Shown here: one piece after another, positions 19,894 through 29,867 of the stretch
Position numbering within the stretch: the stretch's first letter is position 1
How the letters are laid out: every line of letters begins with the position of its first letter
NCBI GenBank assembly: GCA_001829315.1
Contig: MIAY01000005.1
Span: forward strand, 1 to 55,847
DNA length: 55,847 bases
DNA from: Spirochaetes bacterium GWE1_32_154
GTDB lineage: Bacteria; Spirochaetota; GWE2-31-10
Reading direction: 5' to 3'
Notes under the pieces: model-generated
What the model saw: only the letters and a program-made list of their open reading frames with translations
The model's database searches: none
What the model was told of the DNA's origin: nothing
Made by a program: the position numbers and the translations under genes

Positions 19894-19914
19894 AAAACAA
19901 ACTCCCTTCCATTC

Positions 19915-22900
19915 TTAATATATTCTAATAACTGCAATATCTATTCCATTCTCTAACCATACACCATAAAGTTCTTTTTCATACGATACCATATTTAAAT
20001 TATTCCGTATTTTTCTATCATCAGTGATTTTTTCACTTATCTTCATAGAACCATCTGTTTTTGTTATAAATATCTCACTATACCCGGAATACATTTTATC
20101 ATACATTATATAAAAAACATCATTGGCTCGCCCTAATATTGCAGAACTTCCTTCTCCAGTATCAATTGTGATTTTTTTATCTGATCCGGTAAGAGCACGC
20201 AATTTATAATAGAATGAGTAATTATTAACATCGTCATTCCAAACACTACTCACATACGAGGCGTCAATATTTGATGAATAACCATACTGTTCTAATGAAA
20301 ACACATCAATGAATTGAGTATTTGTTGATAAATCTATTGGAAACAAATATGTTTTACCTTTAATTAAACCGGAATCAAAATATTCAACACCCATCGCAAC
20401 GTGAGTATCTGATTGTGTTACTGAATTTAAAGTGCTATACAAAGAAAGATTTACAACAACCTCTTTCTCACTTTGTTTAACTCCCATTTCATTTAATGTC
20501 CATTCTGTTATATTATTATTTGAATTAATAAAAAACAGGTGGTAATTACCATTATAATATAAAACATGAGGATTTCTTCCATTAATATATGTTTGATTTA
20601 TAACTCCAGCGGAAGTACTTGAAATGTTTGAAATATAATAAATTTTATTCACTCCACTATCTAATACATGAAAAGCGGTCATTCCTGCACTAACTCCCCA
20701 AGACGTCGATAAACTCATTATACTACCAGATATGTTTGTCTGAAGTGTTTGATCAAATTTCGTATTATACAAACCGTCACATACGATAAAATTACCTTTT
20801 ACTTTATTATCAACTTTTGTCAGAGAGCTTATAAATAAATCATTCCCTGCCCTACTTGCTTTAAGAATTTCTACAGAAACATTTGATTTTAGAATCTTTT
20901 TATTAAAATACTTATATGTTTTATAAACGCCATCAACTAATAATCCGCCACTTCTATCTTTTATAGAAACCTTTATCTTCAACGTCGTTAAATTAACTGA
21001 TAATTTACTCTTTAACTCATCATTTATTGATAAACTATTTAAAGTTCCATTATTGATGGAAATATCTGTAATACTATCATTATTCAAATCCATATCAATA
21101 ACATAATCTAACATTCTTCCATTTATAGTATCAGACCAGCTAATCCCTTCTGAAAACAGCGTATTATCAGAAATAACATTATCAACTCCACTGCCTACCG
21201 GTTTAATTATTGCTGGAATTACTGGTAAATCATTACTAATAGTATATTTTACCGATAATATATCAGAAATTAAGTCATTTTCTATCTTATAGCAATTAAG
21301 ATATCCTGTTTTTACGATGTTAATTGCATCTACATATTCATTGAGTATCATTGAATAATCATTAATGACAGTTTCTGAAATTGCATACTTTATCGTATAG
21401 TAATTACTCTTATTTAAAGTTAATAAAAATGGAAAATAATCTCCCTCTACTTTTGATGGTACAGGAGACGGTATTTTGGTATTTGTAATTGTAAATTGAT
21501 AATTCACTATGGGTGATATAATGCCATCATTCTCATTTATTGAATAACAAGCAATATATTTCGTTTTATCGATAATAAATGGTTTTTCAAATGTGTTTAT
21601 TATTCTGTTATAACTTGTTACAGGAGTGTCTGATTGAATATATTTTATATTCCCTGTTGAAAGAAAATTAAAAATAAACGGAGAATACTCACCACTTAAT
21701 TTATTCGCAACCGGTGTCGGAAGAGTTCTTTCATAAATTGTATAGGTAAAGCTCTGAATATTTGTATACTGATCCCCTTTTTTCACATACACACTTACAA
21801 CACTTGTTGATGACAGTGGGATTGGTATCGTGTATCTCGTTAGTATTTGGCTATATACCGTTTTTGCTTCACTTCCTACTGCATAATAGATTTCTCCATC
21901 AACTATTCCGGTTGCAATAGATAAATCAAATGGATTATAACTTCCTGTGCCGTCAGACATTATAATATCACTTTGACCATCTTCATTTCTTATGATGTAA
22001 GATACTGTCATTATTTTTGAAATCTTTCCATTATTATATTTATATGCACTTATCACGCAACTTTCTTTAATTAACAGAGAGTTTTTATACACACTTAAAA
22101 TATCAAAATATTCTGATTTCGCTGTTTTCCCTATACTATACCTTACTTCATCTCCTTCATCGATATTAGTAAAGCTAAAAATAAAAGGAGCATAATCACC
22201 GGTTATTTTCGACACACTAGGCTGATCTAACAAAACATCACGTATTGTATATGTATAATGCACTATTGGGGAAATAATATCACCTGACTTTACATACGCA
22301 CTTACGACTTGGGTAGCATCAATTCTTAGAGGAATAGAATATTTAGTAAGAATACTATCATAACTCTTTACTTCCCTGTCTGACACTACATACAATATTT
22401 CGCCACCGAAAATTGTGTTTAAACTTAACCAAAATGGTTCATATTCCCCTGAAACAACATTCGCAGTCGGTGTTGGAAGGGTTTTCTCATAAATAGTATA
22501 TCTAAACGTCTGTATGTTTGTATATTGCGCCCCATTTTTTACATAAACGCTAACAACACTTGTTGATGTTATGGCTATCGGGTTTGTGTATTGAGTTACT
22601 ATTTGTCTATATTCCGTTTTTGCTTCACTGCCTACCGTATAATAGATTTCTCCACCAACTATTCCTGTTTTAAGAATCAAATCAAAAGGGTTATATGGAC
22701 CGGTCACTTTCGATGCTACTATATCACCGGAATTGCCTGTATTCAAAATCGTATACGTGTACCGTTCTATATCTGATATAAGACTGCCTTTTTTCTTAAA
22801 CGCACTTATTACACAACTTTCTTTTATAAGAAGAGGTTCTGTATAGACGCTGCGTATATCGATGTATTCTGATTTTCCCACTTTACTTATATCATAACGA

Positions 22901-25086
22901 ACTTCTTCTCCATCAAGTAATTCTGTAAATGAGAATATGAACGGTTCGTAACGTCCTGATTTGCAAGAAACGTTCGGTGTTAAAAGTTTAGTCTCACTTA
23001 TTATATATGAATAATGTATTATCGGGGAAATAACACTTCCTGACTTAACATACGCACTTACTACTTGGGTAGCATCAATTCGTAGCTGATTAGAATAGGT
23101 ACTCCCAATACTATCATAACTCGTTACTTCCTTATCTGACACTGCATACAATATTTCGCCACCGGAAATTGTGTTTAAACTTAACCAAAATGGTTCATAA
23201 CTTCCTGATATATTATTTGCTACCGGTGTTGATAAAGTTCTTTCATAAATTGTATAGGTAAAACTTTTGATATTCGTATACTGATCTCCATTCTTCACAT
23301 ATACACTTACAACACTTGTTAAGGTTATAGGTATGGAATTTGTATATTGAGTTACTATTTGATCATATCCCGTTTTTGCTTCACTGCCTACCGTATAATA
23401 TATTGTACCGCCTACTATTCCGGTCATAATCGTTAAATCAAATGGATTACAACTTCCTGTTGTCTTTGAAACAACAATATCATCTTGATTCCCGTTATTT
23501 TTTATTGTATACGAAACGGTTGCTATTTTTGAGATCTTTCCATTGTTATATTTATATGCACTTATTACACAACTTTCTTTTATTAACATTGACCCGACAT
23601 ACACACTTACTATTTCCGAGTACTCTGCTTTCCCTACCGTCCCAATACTATATCGTACAGCTTCACCATCATTGATATTGGTAAAACTAAAAATGAACGG
23701 TTCATAATCACCGCTATCTTTCGATGCTTTGGGCTGATCTAGTAACGCTTCACTTATTGTATAGGTATAATGCACTATCGGGGAAATCTGGTTACCTTTT
23801 TTCACATACATACTGAGTACACAATTTGAACTTAATTTCTCCGATACGCTATATTCCTTGGTAATATTGTCATATACATCAATCCCTTGTTCTGACAGGG
23901 AATAGTAAATAACACTTTGCGTTACTCCTGATAAACTTAACCAAAATGGTTCATAACTTCCCGATACATTATTTGCTATCGGTGTTGATAATGTTCTTTC
24001 AAAAATTGTATAGGTAAAACTTTGAATGTTTGTATTTTTATCGCCATTTTTCACGTATACACTCACAACACTTGTTGAGGTTATGACTATCGGGTTTGTG
24101 TATTGAGTTACTATTTGATTATATTCCGTTTTCGCCTCACTGCCTACCGTATAATATATTTTACCACCGGCAATCCCTGTTCCTATTAATAGATCAAACG
24201 GATTATGGTTTCCTGTTGGCTTTGACATGATAATATCAGTATTACTATTATCTTTATCAATGATATATGATAAATACATAATTTCAGAAACACTCAGTCC
24301 TTTTTTTATAAAAACACTTATTTTAACACTCTCTTTTATTAATAATGGGGCTGTATATTCATCTCTTATCATATTATATTCTGTGCAAAATTCTGCCCCG
24401 CTTGTATAATACACCTTTTCTGAATTATCAAATGAAAGAAAAAAAGGACTGTAATTTCCTGATGGATATGATGGCTTTGGTACGTCTGTCATTTTTTCAC
24501 CAATAATATATTCATAATTTACTATCGGTGAAATTGAATTCCCACTTTTTCTATACGCACTAATTATACAAGAGTTTTCTAAATTGAATGGAGTCGAATA
24601 TATTTCTGTTAAATCATCATAAATAGTTACATTTCTATCTGATCTTCTATATATAATATCACCTGATGTATCTTTCGTAATAAATTCAAATATAAACGGA
24701 TCATACACCCCCGATTTATAATTCACATCTGGCGTATCTAATGTTATATTAAATATAATATAATTCATCGTTCCTACTTTAGAAACCTTATTATCTTTCT
24801 TTGAATAAACACTGACATAACACGTTTTATCAATAAACAATTTTTCACTATATCTTTTCTCAATGGCATTTCTTTCAACTGCCTTATCCCGTATTTCATA
24901 ATAAATCTCTTCTCCGTCTTCGGCTTTTACATCAAGATAAAATGGACAATGGGTACCGGATGCTTTTGAAAAAGTCGGTGTTTTCAATTCTTCAACAATA
25001 AAGACCTCTATATTCGCCATATTGAAAAAACCGGTTGTACATCCTGACAACAACAATATCAATGGTAATAAAAATTTATTTTTCAT
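19915..25086 (-). CDS. lipoprotein with 15 chitobiase-C-like repeats and C-terminal propeller-like region
   Basis: This 1723-residue protein has a lipoprotein signal (LLPLILLLSGC, Cys16). Residues ~35-1290 contain 15 tandem repeats of about 80 residues with the pattern (T/S)GxYxPFxL, YYTVGSE, Y and a final VSVYVKxG...YTI. This resembles the CHB_HEX_C_1 (chitobiase/beta-hexosaminidase C-terminal) Ig-like domain, usually a spacer or carbohydrate-binding module. From unit four the repeats follow a three-unit order (types A, B, C), so the true period is ~250 residues. Residues ~1300-1410 form a separate beta domain, and the last ~310 resemble a beta-propeller (HVLYYNGNYHLFFI, NDVFYIMYDKMY). The start overlaps the upstream gene by 11 bases. 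It is probably a long surface stalk. Confidence 0.85.
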   Translation of the reverse strand: MKNKFLLPLILLLSGCTTGFFNMANIEVFIVEELKTPTFSKASGTHCPFYLDVKAEDGEEIYYEIRDKAVERNAIEKRYSEKLFIDKTCYVSVYSKKDNKVSKVGTMNYIIFNITLDTPDVNYKSGVYDPFIFEFITKDTSGDIIYRRSDRNVTIYDDLTEIYSTPFNLENSCIISAYRKSGNSISPIVNYEYIIGEKMTDVPKPSYPSGNYSPFFLSFDNSEKVYYTSGAEFCTEYNMIRDEYTAPLLIKESVKISVFIKKGLSVSEIMYLSYIIDKDNSNTDIIMSKPTGNHNPFDLLIGTGIAGGKIYYTVGSEAKTEYNQIVTQYTNPIVITSTSVVSVYVKNGDKNTNIQSFTYTIFERTLSTPIANNVSGSYEPFWLSLSGVTQSVIYYSLSEQGIDVYDNITKEYSVSEKLSSNCVLSMYVKKGNQISPIVHYTYTISEALLDQPKASKDSGDYEPFIFSFTNINDGEAVRYSIGTVGKAEYSEIVSVYVGSMLIKESCVISAYKYNNGKISKIATVSYTIKNNGNQDDIVVSKTTGSCNPFDLTIMTGIVGGTIYYTVGSEAKTGYDQIVTQYTNSIPITLTSVVSVYVKNGDQYTNIKSFTYTIYERTLSTPVANNISGSYEPFWLSLNTISGGEILYAVSDKEVTSYDSIGSTYSNQLRIDATQVVSAYVKSGSVISPIIHYSYIISETKLLTPNVSCKSGRYEPFIFSFTELLDGEEVRYDISKVGKSEYIDIRSVYTEPLLIKESCVISAFKKKGSLISDIERYTYTILNTGNSGDIVASKVTGPYNPFDLILKTGIVGGEIYYTVGSEAKTEYRQIVTQYTNPIAITSTSVVSVYVKNGAQYTNIQTFRYTIYEKTLPTPTANVVSGEYEPFWLSLNTIFGGEILYVVSDREVKSYDSILTKYSIPLRIDATQVVSAYVKSGDIISPIVHYTYTIRDVLLDQPSVSKITGDYAPFIFSFTNIDEGDEVRYSIGKTAKSEYFDILSVYKNSLLIKESCVISAYKYNNGKISKIMTVSYIIRNEDGQSDIIMSDGTGSYNPFDLSIATGIVDGEIYYAVGSEAKTVYSQILTRYTIPIPLSSTSVVSVYVKKGDQYTNIQSFTYTIYERTLPTPVANKLSGEYSPFIFNFLSTGNIKYIQSDTPVTSYNRIINTFEKPFIIDKTKYIACYSINENDGIISPIVNYQFTITNTKIPSPVPSKVEGDYFPFLLTLNKSNYYTIKYAISETVINDYSMILNEYVDAINIVKTGYLNCYKIENDLISDILSVKYTISNDLPVIPAIIKPVGSGVDNVISDNTLFSEGISWSDTINGRMLDYVIDMDLNNDSITDISINNGTLNSLSINDELKSKLSVNLTTLKIKVSIKDRSGGLLVDGVYKTYKYFNKKILKSNVSVEILKASRAGNDLFISSLTKVDNKVKGNFIVCDGLYNTKFDQTLQTNISGSIMSLSTSWGVSAGMTAFHVLDSGVNKIYYISNISSTSAGVINQTYINGRNPHVLYYNGNYHLFFINSNNNITEWTLNEMGVKQSEKEVVVNLSLYSTLNSVTQSDTHVAMGVEYFDSGLIKGKTYLFPIDLSTNTQFIDVFSLEQYGYSSNIDASYVSSVWNDDVNNYSFYYKLRALTGSDKKITIDTGEGSSAILGRANDVFYIMYDKMYSGYSEIFITKTDGSMKISEKITDDRKIRNNLNMVSYEKELYGVWLENGIDIAVIRIY
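21216..24237 (-). repeat. three-domain super-repeat, four copies
   Basis: Within the lipoprotein gene, twelve consecutive ~80-residue units are ordered A-B-C four times. Type A units contain NPFDL and YTVGSEAKT. Type B units contain (Y)EPFWLSL. Type C units contain PFIFSFT and IKESCVISA. Copies of the same type are much closer to one another than to their neighbours, so the array grew by duplication of a ~750-bp block. The fourth C unit is the most diverged. Confidence 0.8.
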
Positions 25087-26113
25087 TTTTCACCTCGATC
25101 ATATATGAGTAAAATACTGATGCACTAAATTGACTTTTAGGAAATAACTCATTAGCGGCTACTCCTGGATAAAAAATAATCTGATATTCTGTATTTATTC
25201 CTATCTGATGACGTTCATTTTTAAACGGAGAAATACCATACCCCATCATAAATTTAAAAGACGGTGCATACGAAAATACAATTACATTGTTTTTATAATA
25301 ATCAGGCTGAATAAATGTATGAAGTACATTCGAAAAACCTAACCCCATTGTCATATAATTTTTGGATACCCGAAGAACATAATTCACATTGCACGGCAGC
25401 ATCACTTCATTAAAATAACTTTCAACTTTTTTCTGTTGGTTTATGAAAAAACTATACCCGATTCCGCCTTCTATTCGAAAACCCGTATAAATCATTTTGT
25501 TAATTCGTTGTAAAAACTCGTATTTCAGTAAAATTGTTGTTGATAGGATTCCAAGTTGTACCGTCAAATAATCTGCTGCCGGTATTGGATACCCTAACTC
25601 AAAATCAAGGATGATTCCACTTGATGGTTTTGTTTTATTACCTTTTTGATTGTCTTGAAAAGTAATAAAAAACTCTTGAATACTTAACGACATATCCTGA
25701 ATAAGAGGATATAAATCATACCCGACACTCGCAAGAGTTCTGGTATACAATATCTGAAGTTTCCTTATGTCATATATACTCAACTCAATCATATAGTTAT
25801 TTTCTGTTAACTCTATTTTACCAACAATTAAAAATCGTTCTTTATACTTTAACTGTAAATCATCTAATACAACACTGCTTAATGGATAGATAGTACTTTC
25901 GCTATCTGAAATTAAAGAGTAATTAAAACTATTCGTTCCATTATTCTTCTCAAGATACGAGATAATATTCTCGGGTATATTCTTTTCAAGATAGGATATA
26001 TTTTCATCTGTTCTTGATACGGATGAAAATGTCTTAAAAAGTATTTTTGTTGATGCAAAAGCAGAATAACTAAAACACACCATAAAAACAATTGTAATTA
26101 AAAATCTTTTCAA
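25076..26113 (-). CDS. exported protein with barrel-like C-terminus
   Basis: This 345-residue protein has a signal peptide (KRFLITIVFMVCFSYSAFAS). The TTG at 26113 is preferred because GGAG sits six bases before it. A GTG at 26125 would also be in frame but has no site. Residues ~20-150 resemble a TolB-N/FlgO-like small domain (ERFLIVGKIELTENNYMIEL). Residues ~165-345 alternate hydrophobic and polar residues and end in an aromatic-rich strand (FSASVFYSYMIEV), as in a small outer-membrane beta-barrel. It sits between a T2SS-linked propeller protein and the repeat lipoprotein, overlapping the latter by 11 bases. It may form an outer-membrane anchor for the surface complex. No family is recognised. 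Confidence 0.7.
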   Translation of the reverse strand: MKRFLITIVFMVCFSYSAFASTKILFKTFSSVSRTDENISYLEKNIPENIISYLEKNNGTNSFNYSLISDSESTIYPLSSVVLDDLQLKYKERFLIVGKIELTENNYMIELSIYDIRKLQILYTRTLASVGYDLYPLIQDMSLSIQEFFITFQDNQKGNKTKPSSGIILDFELGYPIPAADYLTVQLGILSTTILLKYEFLQRINKMIYTGFRIEGGIGYSFFINQQKKVESYFNEVMLPCNVNYVLRVSKNYMTMGLGFSNVLHTFIQPDYYKNNVIVFSYAPSFKFMMGYGISPFKNERHQIGINTEYQIIFYPGVAANELFPKSQFSASVFYSYMIEVKNEK

Positions 26114-26143
26114 CGAACGCTCCACTCATTTAATGTTAAAATA

Positions 26144-27319
26144 CTACTCAATGCCCCATAGAATTATACTTTTTTTCTCATTCAATACAACAAACGCCTT
26201 TTTATCAATAAATAATTCAGAACCGTTGTAATCAACGTCATCAGAATACATACCTGATATGACACCCAGCCGTCCTTTCTTTATCTTAATTCCCCAGTTC
26301 TCATTAATCTGCAAAGAATCATTATTTTTTGATACCTTTACCCATGTAGAATTAGTTCGATAACAATAAACGCCATTAACGTTATAGAGTATTCGGTCAT
26401 TCACTAGTATCGCATCCTCAATAACACTATTAACGAATACCATCCCTTCAATGAGTACATATTTTTTACCTGCTGATTCTAAAAGTACTATTTTATCTCT
26501 CAAATACATAGCACCCGGAACAAAGTCTTTCGAAAGCTCAACTTCTTGTATCATTTCAATTGTGTTATTTACAATCTGATACTGCCGGACAAATCCGTCT
26601 TTCATTAACGCAATAAGGCTTCCTCCATCAGACATTGGTTCTACTAGCAAATTATGAAATGTTTCTTTCTTGTAAATTAACCCTGATTTCTTTTGTAAAA
26701 AAGTTACCTCACCCGATGGATTGCTATACAGTATCAAATTATTAATAAAATACAAATTCAATGACGAAGCTAACCCTATTGATGTTTGCCATACAATTTT
26801 CATTAAGGAAAAATCATAATTAATAATCAAACCACTTGATGATGTACAATACATATTCTTATTTTCAAACAACGGTTTAGACATAAGCTGAAAATTACCA
26901 AACCGCCCATTTTTTATTAATGCACCTTTCGTATCTACTATTATATAACTGGAATCGCTATAGACAAAAAGATATAATCCATCAATACTATAAGGACCAT
27001 AAACAGCTCTTTGTTCATACGAAGATTCCCACTTTTTCACCCGTATCTTTTCAACATTTTCAGTATCAAGTCCCTGTGCAGAAACCAGCCCTTCTTTACT
27101 GATATTGCCCTTTTCGGTGTTATCAGCATTGTTCCTATTCGTTGAACCAAAATTGTTCATTTCCTTTACCTCACGTAAAGATGCTTCCATTACTGAAACC
27201 TTCTCGTTCAGAATAGAAAACTTTTTATTCACTGAATACTGTAGTCCAGCATATAAAAAAGCAAAAACGAACACCATAATCGAAAATAATGATATATACA
27301 CAAAATCTCTTTTATTCAA
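26144..27319 (-). CDS. membrane-anchored propeller-like protein of the T2SS operon
   Basis: This 391-residue protein has one N-terminal membrane helix (FVYISLFSIMVFVFAFLYAG), then a coiled-coil stretch (ILNEKVSVMEASLREVKE). The remaining ~300 residues consist of repeated beta blades such as YSIDGLYLFVYSDSSYIIVD, GLIINYDFSLMKIVWQTS and GYVRQYQIVNN-like segments, suggesting a WD40/PQQ-type propeller facing the periplasm. Start: the TTG at 27319 has AAGGG six bases upstream. A longer frame from a TTG at 27391 adds a Cys-rich 24-residue leader without a site and is rejected. It follows gspM by 74 bases. It is not a standard T2SS component, and its anchor plus propeller layout suggests an assembly or substrate-docking role. 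Confidence 0.7.
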   Translation of the reverse strand: MNKRDFVYISLFSIMVFVFAFLYAGLQYSVNKKFSILNEKVSVMEASLREVKEMNNFGSTNRNNADNTEKGNISKEGLVSAQGLDTENVEKIRVKKWESSYEQRAVYGPYSIDGLYLFVYSDSSYIIVDTKGALIKNGRFGNFQLMSKPLFENKNMYCTSSSGLIINYDFSLMKIVWQTSIGLASSLNLYFINNLILYSNPSGEVTFLQKKSGLIYKKETFHNLLVEPMSDGGSLIALMKDGFVRQYQIVNNTIEMIQEVELSKDFVPGAMYLRDKIVLLESAGKKYVLIEGMVFVNSVIEDAILVNDRILYNVNGVYCYRTNSTWVKVSKNNDSLQINENWGIKIKKGRLGVISGMYSDDVDYNGSELFIDKKAFVVLNEKKSIILWGIE

Positions 27320-27393
27320 ATTAGACCCTTTTAAATTTGATTTACTATCACACAAAATCTTTACATTAATATTACATATTGTCAATAACAAAT

Positions 27394-27858
27394 TTACTCG
27401 TTATAACCTACAACACTCATATTTCCATCAAGCAAAAAACCCTTGCCTCGTTTGACGCTCACTCTCTTAATATTTAATAGCTTATCAGCATTTTCTATAC
27501 TACTTAAAAACCTAAAGAAATCTTCCGCATTGGAGCTAAAATGTATTTCAACCTCACTAAAATCTTTATCAATAAACTGTCCCTTTATCGATAATATCTG
27601 TATACGGTTTGACTGAACTAAATCCCGTAGATACTTTTCAAGATAATCTGCTTTATCAAAAAACGGTGCTTTTAAATGTGCACTATTTAATTCTTTTAAC
27701 TTCTTCTGCGTGTCAGACACCCGGTCATATTTGTCCTGCATTAATGATTTATATGACTGAAGTTCCTGTATTTCAATGGATACAAAATAGAGGTTTATTA
27801 ACAATAGAACCGAAATTGATACTGCTACTACTAGTAAGAAAAACCTAAATTTCTTCAC
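27394..27858 (-). CDS. gspM: GspM/PilO-like T2SS inner-membrane protein
   Basis: This 154-residue protein has one N-terminal membrane helix (FFLLVVAVSISVLLLINLYF), a coiled coil (residues ~30-60) and a small C-terminal alpha/beta domain (QILSIKGQFID, EVEIHFSSNAEDFFRFLSSI). That is the layout of GspM and PilO, which pair with GspL/PilN in the inner-membrane platform. Start: the GTG at 27858 is chosen because GGGAG lies just upstream. The frame could begin at a GTG at 27879 but without a site. It overlaps the end of gspL by 14 bases and ends 74 bases before the propeller gene. The family is inferred from architecture and position, since GspM sequences are poorly conserved. Confidence 0.75.
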   Translation of the reverse strand: MKKFRFFLLVVAVSISVLLLINLYFVSIEIQELQSYKSLMQDKYDRVSDTQKKLKELNSAHLKAPFFDKADYLEKYLRDLVQSNRIQILSIKGQFIDKDFSEVEIHFSSNAEDFFRFLSSIENADKLLNIKRVSVKRGKGFLLDGNMSVVGYNE

Positions 27859-28885
27859 GAACCTCTCCCTCAATAACACAGCCGATAGTATTCATATTTT
27901 TAGTAAAATTAAATCGTATATATTTCCAGATTGATAGAGTTCTAAACTCTTTTTCAAGTAAAGAATCATTTGCACACTCTCCATCAATTCTAAACTTATT
28001 TCCTGTTATTGAAATAGTCGTTATTGTTAAATTATCATACCCGGCAGAATAGATTGCCGTATATAGATCCATTACTTTATTCTGTTTGTCTTTGAGGCCT
28101 ATATATCTATTCAGGACTTTATCATTCACATTGATCGTTTCAGATACCTTCATATATCGACCCTCTATTTCACGAATCTTATCAGATATCTTTTTTGCCT
28201 CATCTCTATTAACCATCATTACCACTAGTAAGATTATAATCATCAAAATACTGAACGCTAAGGAAATATTGCTTACTGTGTCTAATAGATTACCTTTCTT
28301 AACTTTGAAAACCGGCTTTGACCTGAATGCAAGCCCCTCTTCTACTATTTCATCGGGAATTGGTATAAATCGGCTATCATCACTCTTTGAACGTACCGAA
28401 TTAGTGCCAATTTCTAAGAAATATATTTTAGCATCACCAAGATATCCAAGGTCATTTTTATAGTAAATATTTCTTTTTTTGAAAATCCCGTCTCTGAAGT
28501 GATAGAGATAGTACGCAGTATCTTCTTTAATTAAGAACTTTGCATTGTCACTAAAAAATTCACTTTCTACCAATTTTTCAAGGTAATGGTAAATAAATGA
28601 AATGGTATGATGTTCCATGATTTCCTGCGAAAAATGTTTTATAAAAACAACAAGGTTCATCATTTTATTTTCAACTGATACAACCTCATAATCAATATCA
28701 CTTTCTGTTAATTCTACCGATAATTCTTTTCGTAATGTATTTATAATTAAACTTTTGATGTGCTTTTTTTCGACAGACGGAATTGTTAATGGTTTGATGT
28801 CATAATATTTGTCGGTTAACAGTATTTTCTTTTTGCGTTCATGTCCTGATTCTTCATTGAATATCGATATTCTTTTTTCTTTCAT
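27845..28885 (-). CDS. gspL: GspL-like T2SS inner-membrane protein
   Basis: This 346-residue protein has a cytoplasmic N-terminal domain of ~220 residues (beta-rich, including YLGDAKIYFLEIGTNSV), one membrane helix at ~235-255 (ISLAFSILMIIILLVVMMV), then a coiled coil and a periplasmic ferredoxin-like domain (NLTITTISITGNKFRIDGEC). This matches GspL, or a PilM-PilN fusion, which links the GspE ATPase to GspM. The N-terminal actin-like fold is diverged. Start: the ATG at 28885 has GGAAGAG just upstream. A frame beginning earlier at 28960 is rejected because it lies wholly inside gspK. It overlaps gspK by 32 bases and gspM by 14, so the three are co-translated. Confidence 0.75.
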   Translation of the reverse strand: MKEKRISIFNEESGHERKKKILLTDKYYDIKPLTIPSVEKKHIKSLIINTLRKELSVELTESDIDYEVVSVENKMMNLVVFIKHFSQEIMEHHTISFIYHYLEKLVESEFFSDNAKFLIKEDTAYYLYHFRDGIFKKRNIYYKNDLGYLGDAKIYFLEIGTNSVRSKSDDSRFIPIPDEIVEEGLAFRSKPVFKVKKGNLLDTVSNISLAFSILMIIILLVVMMVNRDEAKKISDKIREIEGRYMKVSETINVNDKVLNRYIGLKDKQNKVMDLYTAIYSAGYDNLTITTISITGNKFRIDGECANDSLLEKEFRTLSIWKYIRFNFTKNMNTIGCVIEGEVREEI

Positions 28886-29867
28886 ACTTCTCTTCCCATA
28901 CTTTATTAGTAAATACAAAGGTAGAATTAATACCCTTTCTATCTTTATATACCCGTACAATTGAAACCAATCTCAGTTTTCCATACCCGATACTGACTTT
29001 AAATAGTTTTGAATCTAATCCAAACACTTTTTTAAACCTGCCATTATCCTGATTAAATATAGCCGTAATTTCTGTTATGCTTTTATTCGCATTTCTATAA
29101 GAAAGTATTTTATCCCAATAATATTGAGCTTGACTGTCCTTTTCGGGTGATACTAATCCATAGTAAAAGAAGAAAACCTTCTCTTCCACATAATTAAGAT
29201 TTACTTCACCCATATAATCGGCACATAGTGCCTGAAAATCTTCCTTACCTCTAGGAAAATAGCTTCTAAAGAACTCAAACTCATCAGAGCCTATGATAAG
29301 TTTATCCGTCTTTAAATAACTTTCTCTTGTTCTATAGCTTTTTATTCTATCCGTAATAAACTCAGGATTATGAGTAACATATGGCAACAGTTTATAGTAT
29401 TCTAAAATCATCTTCTCATCAGATACGTTATAATTTGGTACCTTATAGATAGAAAATATTTTTTCTATATCAGGAGTTGCATCAATTATACCGGTATCCC
29501 ATATCGTTTTAGTTATATCCACATCTATTTTACTGTCTTTTAAAAAGACTTTTAATGCATTTCTATCTATCAGATTAAGTGCAATTTTACTGTCTTCCGG
29601 TACAATGTCAACCGAGCAGTCATATCCGGTTAGTTTTGGTATCCACCCGCCACATGAAGATGTATAGCTGTCGTCTTTATATAACGCTATATCTTCTTTA
29701 ACCTTTTCAAGGGTTGAAAATAGTTTTTCCGTATTCTTTATAAACACGATATTCTTATTAACTCTGTTAAAATTGTAGGTAACGTACAGTAGTACTGTTG
29801 AAAAAGCTGTAGACAGGAGTGTAATAAAAAGTAAAACCGTTACTAATATATACCCTTTTTTTAACAT
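28854..29867 (-). CDS. gspK: GspK minor pseudopilin
   Basis: This 337-residue protein has a prepilin-type start, MLKKG|YILVTVLLFITLLSTAF, with Gly before the cleavage point. Position +5 is not Glu, which is usual for GspK, the tip pseudopilin. The long middle part with two lobes (SKIALNLIDRNALKVFLKDS, where other GspK proteins have a KINLN-like motif, and a helix-hairpin-like TEITAIFNQDNGRFKKVFGL) and the overall length of over 300 residues fit the family. It overlaps the gspJ stop codon by one base (TAATG) and gspL by 32 bases. GspK caps the pseudopilus with GspI and GspJ. Confidence 0.85.
   Translation of the reverse strand: MLKKGYILVTVLLFITLLSTAFSTVLLYVTYNFNRVNKNIVFIKNTEKLFSTLEKVKEDIALYKDDSYTSSCGGWIPKLTGYDCSVDIVPEDSKIALNLIDRNALKVFLKDSKIDVDITKTIWDTGIIDATPDIEKIFSIYKVPNYNVSDEKMILEYYKLLPYVTHNPEFITDRIKSYRTRESYLKTDKLIIGSDEFEFFRSYFPRGKEDFQALCADYMGEVNLNYVEEKVFFFYYGLVSPEKDSQAQYYWDKILSYRNANKSITEITAIFNQDNGRFKKVFGLDSKLFKVSIGYGKLRLVSIVRVYKDRKGINSTFVFTNKVWEEKYERKKNIDIQ

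Noticed and set aside
21216-24237. CRISPR-like periodic repeats
   Set aside because: The periodicity is of ~240-bp coding units in a single protein frame, not short repeats with spacers.
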